Assembly: GCF_018917865.1 (NCBI RefSeq) | Contig: NZ_JAHLPM010000007.1 | Location: 1 to 64,000, forward strand | Source: Tissierella simiarum | Lineage (GTDB): Bacteria > Bacillota > Clostridia > Tissierellales > Tissierellaceae | Length of the DNA stretch: 64,000 bases | Reading direction: 5' to 3' | Shown: positions 46,201-55,098 of the stretch, piece by piece | Position numbering within the stretch: position 1 is the stretch's first letter | How the letters are laid out: the number at the start of each line of letters is the position of its first letter | Made by a program: the position numbers and the translations under genes | The notes under the pieces: generated by a model | What the model was told of the DNA's origin: nothing | Databases searched by the model: none | The model's input: only the letters and a program-made list of their open reading frames with translations

Positions 46201-47166
46201 TTAATTTAAACTAATTACACCTAGTAAACAAAGTAAAACTGTCGCGATCCAAAATACTGTTACTACTTTGGTTTCTTTCCAGCCTTTTTGCTCATAATGA
46301 TGGTGGAGAGGACTCATTAAAAATACTCTTTTTCCCGTAAGCCTAAAAGATGTTACTTGAATTATAACAGACAAAGCTTCTGCAAAATAAATTCCTCCAA
46401 CTATAGGTATAATAAGTGGCAAATTTAAGAGTATTGCTATGGCAGAAACTGCTCCTCCCAAAGCCATAGATCCTGTATCTCCCATAAACACTTTAGCCGG
46501 ATAAGCATTAAATATTAGAAATCCAAGACAAGCTCCTGTTAGCGCAACTGAAAATATAGATATACTACCCATACCCCAGTTCAAAGATACTAATCCAAAA
46601 AAGGATAATACTATTAATGTAACACCTGACGCTAATCCGTCTAAACCGTCTGTTAAATTAACACTATTAACAGTTCCAACTACAACAAATGCGATAAAAG
46701 GCACATATAAAATCCCTAAATCTAGATATCGATTTCTTAAGAAAGGAACTATTAATTTAGTACCCAGCATAGATGTATGAGATTGATATATAGCTAACAT
46801 AGTAGCTAGTAGTATTTGACCTATAAGTTTTTGATAAGGCTTAAGCCCTAAGGATCTTTTCTTTACTATTTTTACATAATCATCTATAAAGCCTATTAGA
46901 CCAAAACCAAAAGTTGCTATAAGTAAAATATACATATCTGTATTCAACATACCTGAAGTTAAAACTGTAATAAGTAAAGCTATAAAAATGATTATACCTC
47001 CCATAGTAGGAGTACCATTTTTTTTCAAATGGGTTTTAGGTCCCTCTTCTCTAACATTCTGTCCAATCTTCAACCTTCTTAACATCGGTATAATAATAGG
47101 ACCAAGAATAAGAGTTATAAAAAATGAAATACAAATAGTTCTAATTATATCTATATAATCAATCAT
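46201..47166 (-). CDS. mraY: Phospho-N-acetylmuramoyl-pentapeptide-transferase
   Basis: MraY transfers phospho-MurNAc-pentapeptide to undecaprenyl phosphate, forming lipid I. The 321-residue protein has about ten membrane helices and the family's loops: GTPTMGGIIIF, the Asp pair in FGFGLIGFIDDYVKI, NLTDGLDGLASG and FMGDTGSMALGG, with HHHYEQKGWKE near the C-terminus (the HHH motif). It follows murE by 29 bases; murF, which usually lies between, is absent. Confidence 0.97.
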   Translation of the reverse strand: MIDYIDIIRTICISFFITLILGPIIIPMLRRLKIGQNVREEGPKTHLKKNGTPTMGGIIIFIALLITVLTSGMLNTDMYILLIATFGFGLIGFIDDYVKIVKKRSLGLKPYQKLIGQILLATMLAIYQSHTSMLGTKLIVPFLRNRYLDLGILYVPFIAFVVVGTVNSVNLTDGLDGLASGVTLIVLSFFGLVSLNWGMGSISIFSVALTGACLGFLIFNAYPAKVFMGDTGSMALGGAVSAIAILLNLPLIIPIVGGIYFAEALSVIIQVTSFRLTGKRVFLMSPLHHHYEQKGWKETKVVTVFWIATVLLCLLGVISLN

Positions 47167-47195
47167 TTATTTTCTCCTCTCCCGTATCTATGCAA

Positions 47196-48662
47196 TTATA
47201 TTTCTTTATCTTTTAATATGTCTAGTACAATTTGTCTTTCATCGAAAGGCAACACTTCATCGCCAATAATAGTATAAGTTTCATGACCTTTTCCTGCCAG
47301 TAAAATAATATCCTTTGGCTTAGCATTATCTAGTGCATATTTTATGGCTTCCCTTCTATCCACTATTTGAACATAGTTGCCCTTTGCTCTTTTTACTCCC
47401 TCTACTACATCATCAATAATCTTTTCTGGTTTTTCATGTCTAGGATTATCCGATGTAACAATACAAAAATCAGCATGCTTAGCCACAGTTTCACCCATAA
47501 TAGGTCTTTTAGTCTTATCTCTATTTCCACCTGCACCAAATAATACGATTTTCCTACCTTCTGCAAACTGATCTATTACAGTAAGAACCTTTTCAAGACC
47601 ATCAGCAGTATGAGCGAAATCTATAATAACAGTAAAGTCCTTATTAGTAGGCACTACTTCGAACCTGCCTTTTATTCCAGAAACAGCTTCTAATCCTTTT
47701 TTTATAATACTTAGGTCTATCCCATAAGCAAATGCGCAACTAGCAGCAGCTAATGCGTTGTAAATACTAAATTCTCCTGGTACATTTAATAAAATTGGAG
47801 TACTTCCATTGGGGGTATTTAGTATAAAACTTACTTTATCTAAACTAAAAGATATCATTGTTGCATATATATCCGCTTTTTCTTTAATACCGAAAGTAAT
47901 CAAAGGTACTCTATTAGCTGTTTGAGAAACTATTTTTTTACCATAGTCATCATCTATATTGATAATATTATATTTCTTAGTTTTAAAAAATAGTTTTAAT
48001 TTGCTATTAAAATAATTTTCCATTGTTTCATGATAATCTAAATGATCCTTAGTTAAATTTGTAAAAATTCCCACTTCAAATTCTGTATACTCTACTCTCT
48101 TTAATTCAAGTGCATGAGAAGAAACTTCCATAACACATTTCTTTGTATCTGCATTAACCATTTTTCTCAAATTTTCTTCTATTGTTAAAGAATCAGGAGT
48201 TGTATTTTCCAATTTAATTACTTCATTATCTATTATAGCACCAATTGTACCTAAAATTCCTGTTTTTACATTATTTTCTTCTAATATACTTTTAATAAAA
48301 TACGTTGTTGAAGTTTTTCCATTTGTACCGGTAATACCAATTAACCCAATTTCATTTGATGGTTCTTCATAAAAATTTGCAGCAAACTTTGCTAAAGCAT
48401 CTGTTGAATCCTCGACTTTAATAAATGTAATATCTTTATCTATGTCTAAATTTATCTCCTCTTCCAAAATTACTGCCTTAGCACCATTTTCAATAGCTTT
48501 TTCAATGTAATGATGTCCATCTACTGTAAATCCTCTTTGTGCTATAAAAAGATTTCCTTTTTCTATCTTTCGTGAATCATGCTGAATTCCAGTTACTTCT
48601 ACATCCAAGCTTCCCTTAAGTAAACTAACAGGATAATCTTTCACTATAGACCTAATGTCCAT
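47196..48662 (-). CDS. murE: UDP-N-acetylmuramyl-tripeptide synthetase, meso-DAP type
   Basis: MurE adds the third residue of the stem peptide. The 488-residue Mur ligase has the ATP loop GITGTNGKTSTTYFIKS (about residue 110), KDHLDYHETMENYFNSK, and FGAGGNRDKTKRPIMGE. The C-terminal motif DNPR in VTSDNPRHEKPEKI is the signature for meso-diaminopimelate specificity, so the wall is predicted to contain meso-DAP. The ATG at 48662 has AGGTGG ahead; a GTG three codons upstream overlaps that site. Confidence 0.95.
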   Translation of the reverse strand: MDIRSIVKDYPVSLLKGSLDVEVTGIQHDSRKIEKGNLFIAQRGFTVDGHHYIEKAIENGAKAVILEEEINLDIDKDITFIKVEDSTDALAKFAANFYEEPSNEIGLIGITGTNGKTSTTYFIKSILEENNVKTGILGTIGAIIDNEVIKLENTTPDSLTIEENLRKMVNADTKKCVMEVSSHALELKRVEYTEFEVGIFTNLTKDHLDYHETMENYFNSKLKLFFKTKKYNIINIDDDYGKKIVSQTANRVPLITFGIKEKADIYATMISFSLDKVSFILNTPNGSTPILLNVPGEFSIYNALAAASCAFAYGIDLSIIKKGLEAVSGIKGRFEVVPTNKDFTVIIDFAHTADGLEKVLTVIDQFAEGRKIVLFGAGGNRDKTKRPIMGETVAKHADFCIVTSDNPRHEKPEKIIDDVVEGVKRAKGNYVQIVDRREAIKYALDNAKPKDIILLAGKGHETYTIIGDEVLPFDERQIVLDILKDKEI

Positions 48663-48736
48663 TTTCCCCACCTACTTTCATTTATCCTTATATAATTAAT
48701 TAAAAGGCAACTTAAACAAAGTCGCCCCTAATCATA

Positions 48737-50905
48737 TTACTCTTTTACATCTGAAAATTCAACTTCAACATTTCTTCCTTCGTCTATTATTTCACCTGGC
48801 GCTGGATTTTGCTTCTTCACTATACCATTACCTTTAAGGTCGTATTTTAAATTTAACTTATCTAATTTTTTTATTACTTCTTCTTTAGTATTTCCCGTTA
48901 AATCTGGCATTGTGATCTTATTTGATTGTTCTTCATTTAAATATAAGTCTACAATAGAACCTTTTTGAACTTTAGTCCCAGGTAATGGAAACTGATCAAT
49001 AATAGTGGATTCAGAGGTAAGATCAAAATATTCTGTTGTATACTTAAATCCTAAGTCTGTTAATATTTTTCCTGCTTCTCCAATTTTTTTATTGACTATA
49101 TCTGGAACTACTACTGTTTCTTCAATCATAGATTTTTCTTTCTCAGTGAATTGAGGAGTAACCTCTAAATAATTTAAAGTTTCTTCTATTACACCTTTAG
49201 CAGCAGGTGCCGCTATAACACCTCCATAATATTGACCAGCACTAGGCTCATCTACAATAACTAAAATAGCTATTTGTGGATCATCAACTGGTGCCACTGC
49301 AGTAAAAGATGCAATATACTTTCCTGGTGCATATTTACCATCAATAATTTTTTGTGCAGTTCCTGTCTTACCCCCTACCCTAAATCCAGGAATATAAGAT
49401 TTTGTTCCTGAACCTTCAGAAACTACAGATTCAAGCATTTTTAGCATAGTTTTTGACGTAGATTCAGATATAACCTTTTTTCTAACTTCTGGTTCAAAAT
49501 TAAACACTACATTACCTTCATCATCTATTAGTTCTTTCACCAATCTTGGCTTCATTAAATTTCCTCCATTAGCAAGAGCTGAAACTGCATTTATTAGCTG
49601 TATAGGTGTAACTGCTACACCATGACCATAAGACATAGTAGCAAGATTTATTTCTTTTATGATATCTGTATTATAAGGGATTATTCCTCCTTGCTCACCA
49701 GTAAGATCTATATCTGTATTTTCTCCAAATCCAAAACCTTTAATATATTTATAGAGATTTTCTTTTCCTAATTTTCTTCCAACATCTACAAAAACAACGT
49801 TACAAGAATTATTCATTCCCTCTGTAAAAGTTTGAGGTCCATGAGGATTGTACCATCGTGAACATTTCAATATTCCACCAGGTATATCTCTAACGAAGCC
49901 GTTACAATAGAATTGAGTATTTGGATTTACTATATTCTCTTCTATAGCTGCTGCCGCTGTAATAATTTTAAAAGTAGATCCAGGTTCATAGGCATCATTA
50001 ATAACAAAATTTCGCCACATATCATACCATCTTTTTTCTAATTCTTCGTTAGGAAGATTCTCCCACTCTTTTTTAGTTTCTTCGTCCAAAGGCTCCCTTG
50101 GTGTATTAGGGTCATAATCTGGTTTCGTTGTCATAGCTAGGATGTCTCCAGTCTTTGGTTCCATAACTATTATAGCTACATTTTTAGCTTTGTTTGTTAT
50201 CAGCGCTTCGTGTGCAGCTTTTTCTGCAAAATGCTGTATAGTTTCATCTATAGTCAATACAACATTTAATCCGTCTGAAGCCTCATATATTTTTTCCCCA
50301 TCATAGGGTAATTGTCTTCCACCTGCATCAGTTGTTTTAATCCATTTTCCAGGCGTACCAGAAAGATATTTATCAAAAGTCTTTTCCACTCCATATAGTC
50401 CATTATTGTCAATATCAGTAAATCCTATAATATGACTTGCAAAATTTCCATAAGGATAAAACCTTTTATTATCATCAATAATTTCTATACCAGATAACTT
50501 TAATTTTCTTAACTCAGCAGCCTCTTCCTTTGTTATCCATTGTTTAATTTTTTCTACTCTTTGTTTCTTCGTAATTTTTTCGTAGATCAATTCTTCATCC
50601 ATACTAAGTACTTTTGCCACAGCTTTTGCTGTTTCATGAGAATCTTTAATATCTGCAGGACTTGCCCAAACAGTATAAGCACTAACACTTACAGCTAGTT
50701 TTTTCCCGTTTCTATCATAAATTACTCCTCTTTTAGATTTAATGTCAATTCCCTTTGTCCATTGCTCTAAAGCGCCTTTCTTTAATTCTTCACCTTTAAC
50801 TATTTGTAAGTATCCTAATCTACCTACTAATAATAATACAACAAGTGAAACTACAAAAAACACGAAGATTAATCTTTTCTTTGATGAATTGCTAGGTGTG
50901 GCCAA
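48737..50905 (-). CDS. Class B penicillin-binding protein with PASTA domains (SpoVD/FtsI type)
   Basis: The 722-residue transpeptidase has a membrane anchor (about 11-30), a dimerisation domain (about 55-200) and a transpeptidase domain with SxxK in EPGSTFKIITAA, SCN in NNSCNVVF and KTGT in VGGKTGTAQK. Two C-terminal PASTA domains follow (about 595-720; VVPDIVNKKIGEAGKIL and ITMPDLTGNTKEEVIKKL). It is the SEDS partner for septal or spore-cortex wall synthesis. SpoVD and vegetative FtsI share this layout; if it is the only copy it may serve both. Confidence 0.93.
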   Translation of the reverse strand: MATPSNSSKKRLIFVFFVVSLVVLLLVGRLGYLQIVKGEELKKGALEQWTKGIDIKSKRGVIYDRNGKKLAVSVSAYTVWASPADIKDSHETAKAVAKVLSMDEELIYEKITKKQRVEKIKQWITKEEAAELRKLKLSGIEIIDDNKRFYPYGNFASHIIGFTDIDNNGLYGVEKTFDKYLSGTPGKWIKTTDAGGRQLPYDGEKIYEASDGLNVVLTIDETIQHFAEKAAHEALITNKAKNVAIIVMEPKTGDILAMTTKPDYDPNTPREPLDEETKKEWENLPNEELEKRWYDMWRNFVINDAYEPGSTFKIITAAAAIEENIVNPNTQFYCNGFVRDIPGGILKCSRWYNPHGPQTFTEGMNNSCNVVFVDVGRKLGKENLYKYIKGFGFGENTDIDLTGEQGGIIPYNTDIIKEINLATMSYGHGVAVTPIQLINAVSALANGGNLMKPRLVKELIDDEGNVVFNFEPEVRKKVISESTSKTMLKMLESVVSEGSGTKSYIPGFRVGGKTGTAQKIIDGKYAPGKYIASFTAVAPVDDPQIAILVIVDEPSAGQYYGGVIAAPAAKGVIEETLNYLEVTPQFTEKEKSMIEETVVVPDIVNKKIGEAGKILTDLGFKYTTEYFDLTSESTIIDQFPLPGTKVQKGSIVDLYLNEEQSNKITMPDLTGNTKEEVIKKLDKLNLKYDLKGNGIVKKQNPAPGEIIDEGRNVEVEFSDVKE

Positions 50906-50917
50906 AACTAAAACCTC

Positions 50918-51385
50918 CTAAAACAAACTTGACACCATGCTAATAATATTTTTTAACTGCTTTACTATAGTAACTTTATCTCCATCTATATCAGTAGAAA
51001 CTTCATTTATAGTTAAATAAACAATCTGTTCTTCTGAAGGATAGTCCATGCCCAGCTTATAAATTGCATCTTCTTCTATTCTTGACGAACTTTTTATTCC
51101 TTCTAATTCTGCAATTAAATCTTGCTTGGTTTTTTCTAACTCGATTTTTTCTCTTTCTAATTGAGTAATTTCTGATCTGACTTTTGTTATATTAGCATAT
51201 CTAAATAAAATAGACAAACTAAGAATTAAAAACATAGTAGCAATACCAATAAAAGATAATTTAATATTACTATTATTCTTTTTCTTTTTAGCCACTTTCC
51301 TATTTTTTAAGGATTTTGTTTTTTTCTCACTAACCTCTAAAATTTCTTCTGGGTAATAACTCAACTCACTTTTAGCTACTAACAC
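50918..51385 (-). CDS. FtsL-like septum formation protein
   Basis: The 155-residue bitopic protein has a long basic cytoplasmic N-terminus (about 1-40, with KKTKSLKNRKVAKKKK), one membrane helix (about 45-65) and an extracytoplasmic coiled coil (LEREKIELEKTKQDLIAELE) ending in a DAIYKLGMDYP motif typical of FtsL/DivIC-type proteins. It stabilises the FtsQ-FtsB-FtsL complex. A GTG start at 51385 is chosen because GGGAGGAG lies eight bases ahead; an in-frame TTG six codons upstream overlaps that site. Position between rsmH and the PBP is standard for ftsL. Confidence 0.85.
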   Translation of the reverse strand: MLVAKSELSYYPEEILEVSEKKTKSLKNRKVAKKKKNNSNIKLSFIGIATMFLILSLSILFRYANITKVRSEITQLEREKIELEKTKQDLIAELEGIKSSSRIEEDAIYKLGMDYPSEEQIVYLTINEVSTDIDGDKVTIVKQLKNIISMVSSLF

Positions 51386-51414
51386 TTTATTCACTCCTCC
51401 CAAAATTTAGAACT

Positions 51415-52347
51415 TTAAAGTTTCTCAGCTATCCTAAGCTTTGCACTCCTTGATCTAGGATTCATTTTGATTTCATTTTCTGTAGGAATAATTGGCTTTC
51501 TAGTAATAATTTCTATCTCTCTTTTCTTATTACACATACATATTGGTATATTTGGAGGGCAAATACAATCCTTGTATAATTCTTTAAAAGTTTCTTTTAC
51601 AATTCTATCTTCCAAAGAGTGGAATGTAATTATGGCTAATCGTCCTCCTTTATTTAGAAGACTACACATTTTAGGAATAGATTCCTTTAAAACTTCCAAC
51701 TCTCTATTAACTTCTATACGAATAGCTTGGAAGGTTTTCTTAGCAGGATGATGTCCTTCCATTCTTACTTTTTTAGGAATAGCTTTCTTTATTGCTGAAA
51801 CTAATTGAAAAGTTGTATCTATGGAAGAAATTTTTCTTTCCTCCACAATAAACTGAGCAATTCTTTTAGCCCATCTTTCTTCACCATAGTTCCATATAAT
51901 CCTCTCCAATTCTTCTTCTGAGTATTTATTCACAACTTCCCATGCTGAAAAAGGATTTGTCCTATCCATTCGCATATCAAGACGAGCATCTTTATTATGT
52001 GAAAATCCTCTTGACTCCTCATCAAGTTGATGAGAAGACACTCCTAGGTCAAGTAAGATCCCATCAACTTTTTCAATATTTAATTTTCGTAAAACTTCCT
52101 CAATATTCTCATAGTTACTATGGACTAATAATACCTTGTCTTTATGTAATGATAGAACTTCTTCTGCTTTCTTTAAGGCATTTAAATCTTGATCTATGCC
52201 TATTAATTTCCCATTATCTAGTCTTTTAACTATATGGGAAGAATGACCTGCACCACCTAAAGTTCCATCAACATAAATTCCATCCTTTTTAATATCTAAT
52301 CCTGATATTACTTCATGAAGTAATACAGATGTATGTTCAAAGTTCAC
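51415..52347 (-). CDS. rsmH: 16S rRNA m4C1402 methyltransferase
   Basis: RsmH (MraW) N4-methylates C1402 of 16S rRNA with SAM. The 310-residue protein has the start [14 protein letters not shown], the SAM loop [16 protein letters not shown] (about 27-42), [16 protein letters not shown], and the C-terminal [24 protein letters not shown]. Cys residues near [14 protein letters not shown] are typical of Gram-positive members. Second gene of the dcw cluster, 17 bases after mraZ. Confidence 0.97.
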   Translation of the reverse strand: MNFEHTSVLLHEVISGLDIKKDGIYVDGTLGGAGHSSHIVKRLDNGKLIGIDQDLNALKKAEEVLSLHKDKVLLVHSNYENIEEVLRKLNIEKVDGILLDLGVSSHQLDEESRGFSHNKDARLDMRMDRTNPFSAWEVVNKYSEEELERIIWNYGEERWAKRIAQFIVEERKISSIDTTFQLVSAIKKAIPKKVRMEGHHPAKKTFQAIRIEVNRELEVLKESIPKMCSLLNKGGRLAIITFHSLEDRIVKETFKELYKDCICPPNIPICMCNKKREIEIITRKPIIPTENEIKMNPRSRSAKLRIAEKL

Positions 52348-52364
52348 TGTAATATTCCCCCAAT

Positions 52365-52796
52365 CTAAATCCCAAGCTCAGCCATTTTTTCTGCAATACT
52401 ATCATAGCTTAAGTTATCATCGTCATTATAAGTATCCCATTCTTCCTTACTCCATAATTCAATTCTTGTTGACACTCCAATTATGACTGCATCCTTATCT
52501 AACTTAGAATGTTCACGAAGATTAGCTGGAATTAGTACTCTTCCTTGTTTATCTAATATACATTCAGTAGCGCCAGAAAAGAAAAATCTAATAAAGGCTC
52601 TTGCATCTCTATTGGTAAGTGGTAAAGTTTTTAATTTTTCTTCTAAAACAAGCCATTCTTTTCTGGGATATACAAAAAGGCAGTTATCAAGACCTTTGGT
52701 CATTATAAATCCATCTCCTAGGTCTTCTCTAAACTTAGAAGGCATTATTATTCTACCTTTATCGTCTAAAGTATGTTGGTATTCGCCAATAAACAT
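52365..52796 (-). CDS. mraZ: Transcriptional regulator MraZ
   Basis: MraZ is an AbrB-fold ring-forming DNA-binding protein that autoregulates the dcw operon. The 143-residue protein has two tandem SpoVT/AbrB-like halves: [20 protein letters not shown] and [20 protein letters not shown]. The ATG at 52796 gives the canonical MFIGEYQH start; an in-frame GTG three codons upstream overlaps the AGGTGAG site. Three GTGG repeats with 10-base period lie 30-56 bases upstream, fitting the operator MraZ is known to bind. Confidence 0.96.
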   Translation of the reverse strand: MFIGEYQHTLDDKGRIIMPSKFREDLGDGFIMTKGLDNCLFVYPRKEWLVLEEKLKTLPLTNRDARAFIRFFFSGATECILDKQGRVLIPANLREHSKLDKDAVIIGVSTRIELWSKEEWDTYNDDDNLSYDSIAEKMAELGI

Positions 52797-52826
52797 ACCA
52801 CTCACTCACCTTTTCTGTATAATCTG

Positions 52827-52852
52827 TTCCACTTCCCACCACTTTACTCCAC
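52827..52852 (-). promoter_or_regulatory. MraZ-binding repeats upstream of mraZ
   Basis: On the minus strand GTGGAG, GTGGTG and GTGGAA occur with exact 10-base spacing (four bases between repeats). This agrees with the direct GTGG-type repeats described for MraZ operators in other bacteria and implies autoregulation of the dcw operon. Confidence 0.75.
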
Positions 52853-52979
52853 ATTACATTAATTCTATACTAATTTCATAATTCCTTCTACATTTTTTAA
52901 AAAAATATATTTTTTTTAGTACTTTGGACCTATTTTTCATTTTTTGACTAGTTTTTCTTTGAATTAACAGAAAAAGAAA

Positions 52980-53005
52980 AAAGCAGAGAATTTTTTCTCT
53001 GCTTT
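52980..53005 (-). terminator. Intrinsic terminator of lgt
   Basis: AAAGCAGAGAA and TTCTCTGCTTT form a perfect stem with a four-base loop followed by T on the minus strand, overlapping the lgt stop codon. Confidence 0.92.
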
Positions 53006-53732
53006 AAACGGTTTTTCTTCTTTTAATAAAATAATAAAAAGGAATTAATATTCCAACTATGCTGATTAACTGAGCAACCCTTATAGATCCTAACATTAAA
53101 CTATCCGTCCTTAAACCTTCTACAAAGAATCTAATAAAAGAGTAAAGCATTAAATAAAGTAAGAAAACCTCTCCAGGGACCTTCTTCCTATTCTTTCTAT
53201 ACCAAAGTAAAAATAGAAATAATAAGAAATTCCATATAGATTCATATAGAAAGGTCGGATGAACTCTCTGTCCATTAACCATAATTCCCCAAGGTAGATT
53301 TGTAGGACTTCCATAAGCTTCTTGATTTATAAAGTTGCCCCAGCGCCCAATAGCTTGAGCTAATATTAAGCTTGGTGCACAGGAATCCGTTATCTTCCAG
53401 AAGTCTACATTTCTTTTTCTACAGAAGATTAATGTAACAAAAATAGCCGATAATATGACTCCATGAATTGCTAATCCCCCACCTCTGATATTAAATATTT
53501 CTATTGGATTATGTCTATATTCTTCCCAACTAAATATAACATAGTATGCGCGGGCTCCTATTAAACATATAGGTATAGCATACAGCAGGAGGTCTATTAA
53601 AGTATCTTCTTCTATACCTACTCTTTTAACTTCCCTTAAAGCTAATATAGCCCCTATAACTACCCCTAAAGAAATTAATATTCCATACCATCTGACCTCA
53701 ATCCCAAATAATTGAAACGCTACTGGATCCAT
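53004..53732 (-). CDS. lgt: Prolipoprotein diacylglyceryl transferase
   Basis: Lgt transfers diacylglycerol from phosphatidylglycerol to the lipobox Cys of prolipoproteins. The 242-residue, multi-span membrane protein has the family motifs RGGGLAIHGVILSAI (His essential) and GRWGNFINQEAYGSP (the Lgt signature). The ATG at 53732 has AAAGGTGG ahead and gives MDPVAFQLFGIEVRWYG, the normal start; the 15 upstream in-frame residues are leader. PstS and the YhcN-type protein in this window are candidate substrates. Confidence 0.96.
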   Translation of the reverse strand: MDPVAFQLFGIEVRWYGILISLGVVIGAILALREVKRVGIEEDTLIDLLLYAIPICLIGARAYYVIFSWEEYRHNPIEIFNIRGGGLAIHGVILSAIFVTLIFCRKRNVDFWKITDSCAPSLILAQAIGRWGNFINQEAYGSPTNLPWGIMVNGQRVHPTFLYESIWNFLLFLFLLWYRKNRKKVPGEVFLLYLMLYSFIRFFVEGLRTDSLMLGSIRVAQLISIVGILIPFYYFIKRRKTV

Positions 53733-53800
53733 TATAAGCCACCTTTCTAATTTCTTTTTAATAACTAAGTATACCATATATCATTTATATTTCCTAGGCA

Positions 53801-55087
53801 TTACAATGGATTTATTACAGATAATACTACGTTTTCTTTAGTAAAATGCTCATTGAATCTATTAATTATATCTCTATAGGATATAGATTCTAAGACATTT
53901 AAATAATCTGTTAATAAGAAATTATCAAAATATAAATCTATAAAATTATTTGCTATAAATTCTACTGAATTTAATCCCATTAAAAAGCTGCCAATAGTTT
54001 TACTTTTAATACGATTAAAGTCTTCTTCCTTTAATATAGCATCTACAGGCCTATCTATTAACCTCATTATTCTATCATATACTAACTTAGGATCTTTAGA
54101 TTCGCCACTTATTAAAGAATGACCATAGGTAGACTTTCCTGTAAAATAACCTCCAAAACTACTATCTATTAATCCTTCTTCATACATCTCGTTATAAAAT
54201 ATAGAACTAGGACCAAAAATTATATCAAGGATTAAATTAGTTATAATACCCTTCTTTACCTCCTCTTCTCCCATTAGACCAAGACTATAATCTTTAAATC
54301 CTATATAAAATAATGGTGCAGAAGTTGTCATCTTTTCTTCAATAAACTTTTCTTTAATTTTTTTAGGTTCATTAGGATAGACTCTATGAATATCTTCTGT
54401 CTTTTCATAATCCTTTTTCTCGGTTTTATCTACTACTCTTAGTATTTCATCAAAAGAAAGGTCTCCTACTATAAACAACACCATATTTGATGGATTATAA
54501 AAAGTGTTATAACATTTATATAATAATTCTTTATTTATACTTTGAATACTTTCAACCGTTCCAGCAATATCTATTTTCACTGGATGTTCTTCATACATCC
54601 CTTTTAAACAGTTAAAAAACACTTTCCAGCTTGGGTTATCTTCATACATCTTTATTTCTTGGGCAATAATACCTTTTTCTTTTTCTACATTTTCATCAGT
54701 AAAATACGGATTTTGTACAAAATGGATTAGTAATTCCAAGTTCTCATAAAAATTATCTGTTGAGTAAAATAAATATGCGGTTTGACTAAAGTTTGTATAT
54801 GCATTTACATAAGCTCCCATTTTAGAAAACTTATCAAATATATTTTCATCTGGCTCTTCAAACAGCTTATGTTCTAAAAAATGAGCTATACCTTCTGGAA
54901 CTTCTATTGTATCTTTTTCTCCAATAGGGATAAATATGTTATCTATTGATCCATAGTTTGTAGATAATATAGCGTACTTTTTGGTATAACCTTCCTTAGG
55001 CATAAAGTAAACCTTTAAACCACCGTCTGTTTCTTTATAAAAAAGTTTCTCTTTTATTTTATCATTATTATATGTGTTAGTAGTCAA
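53801..55087 (-). CDS. M16 family zinc peptidase (YmfH-like)
   Basis: The 428-residue insulinase-type peptidase has the inverted zinc motif HxxEH as GIAHFLEHKLFEE (about residue 68) and the third ligand Glu in GIIAQEIKMYEDNP about 75 residues later, so the active site is complete. The C-terminal half is the second M16 domain. It pairs with the next upstream gene, which lacks the motif, in the manner of Bacillus YmfF/YmfH, with an 11-base gap. The cytosolic substrate is unknown; peptide turnover or processing is likely. Confidence 0.9.
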   Translation of the reverse strand: MTTNTYNNDKIKEKLFYKETDGGLKVYFMPKEGYTKKYAILSTNYGSIDNIFIPIGEKDTIEVPEGIAHFLEHKLFEEPDENIFDKFSKMGAYVNAYTNFSQTAYLFYSTDNFYENLELLIHFVQNPYFTDENVEKEKGIIAQEIKMYEDNPSWKVFFNCLKGMYEEHPVKIDIAGTVESIQSINKELLYKCYNTFYNPSNMVLFIVGDLSFDEILRVVDKTEKKDYEKTEDIHRVYPNEPKKIKEKFIEEKMTTSAPLFYIGFKDYSLGLMGEEEVKKGIITNLILDIIFGPSSIFYNEMYEEGLIDSSFGGYFTGKSTYGHSLISGESKDPKLVYDRIMRLIDRPVDAILKEEDFNRIKSKTIGSFLMGLNSVEFIANNFIDLYFDNFLLTDYLNVLESISYRDIINRFNEHFTKENVVLSVINPL

Positions 55088-55098
55088 AACGCATCCTC

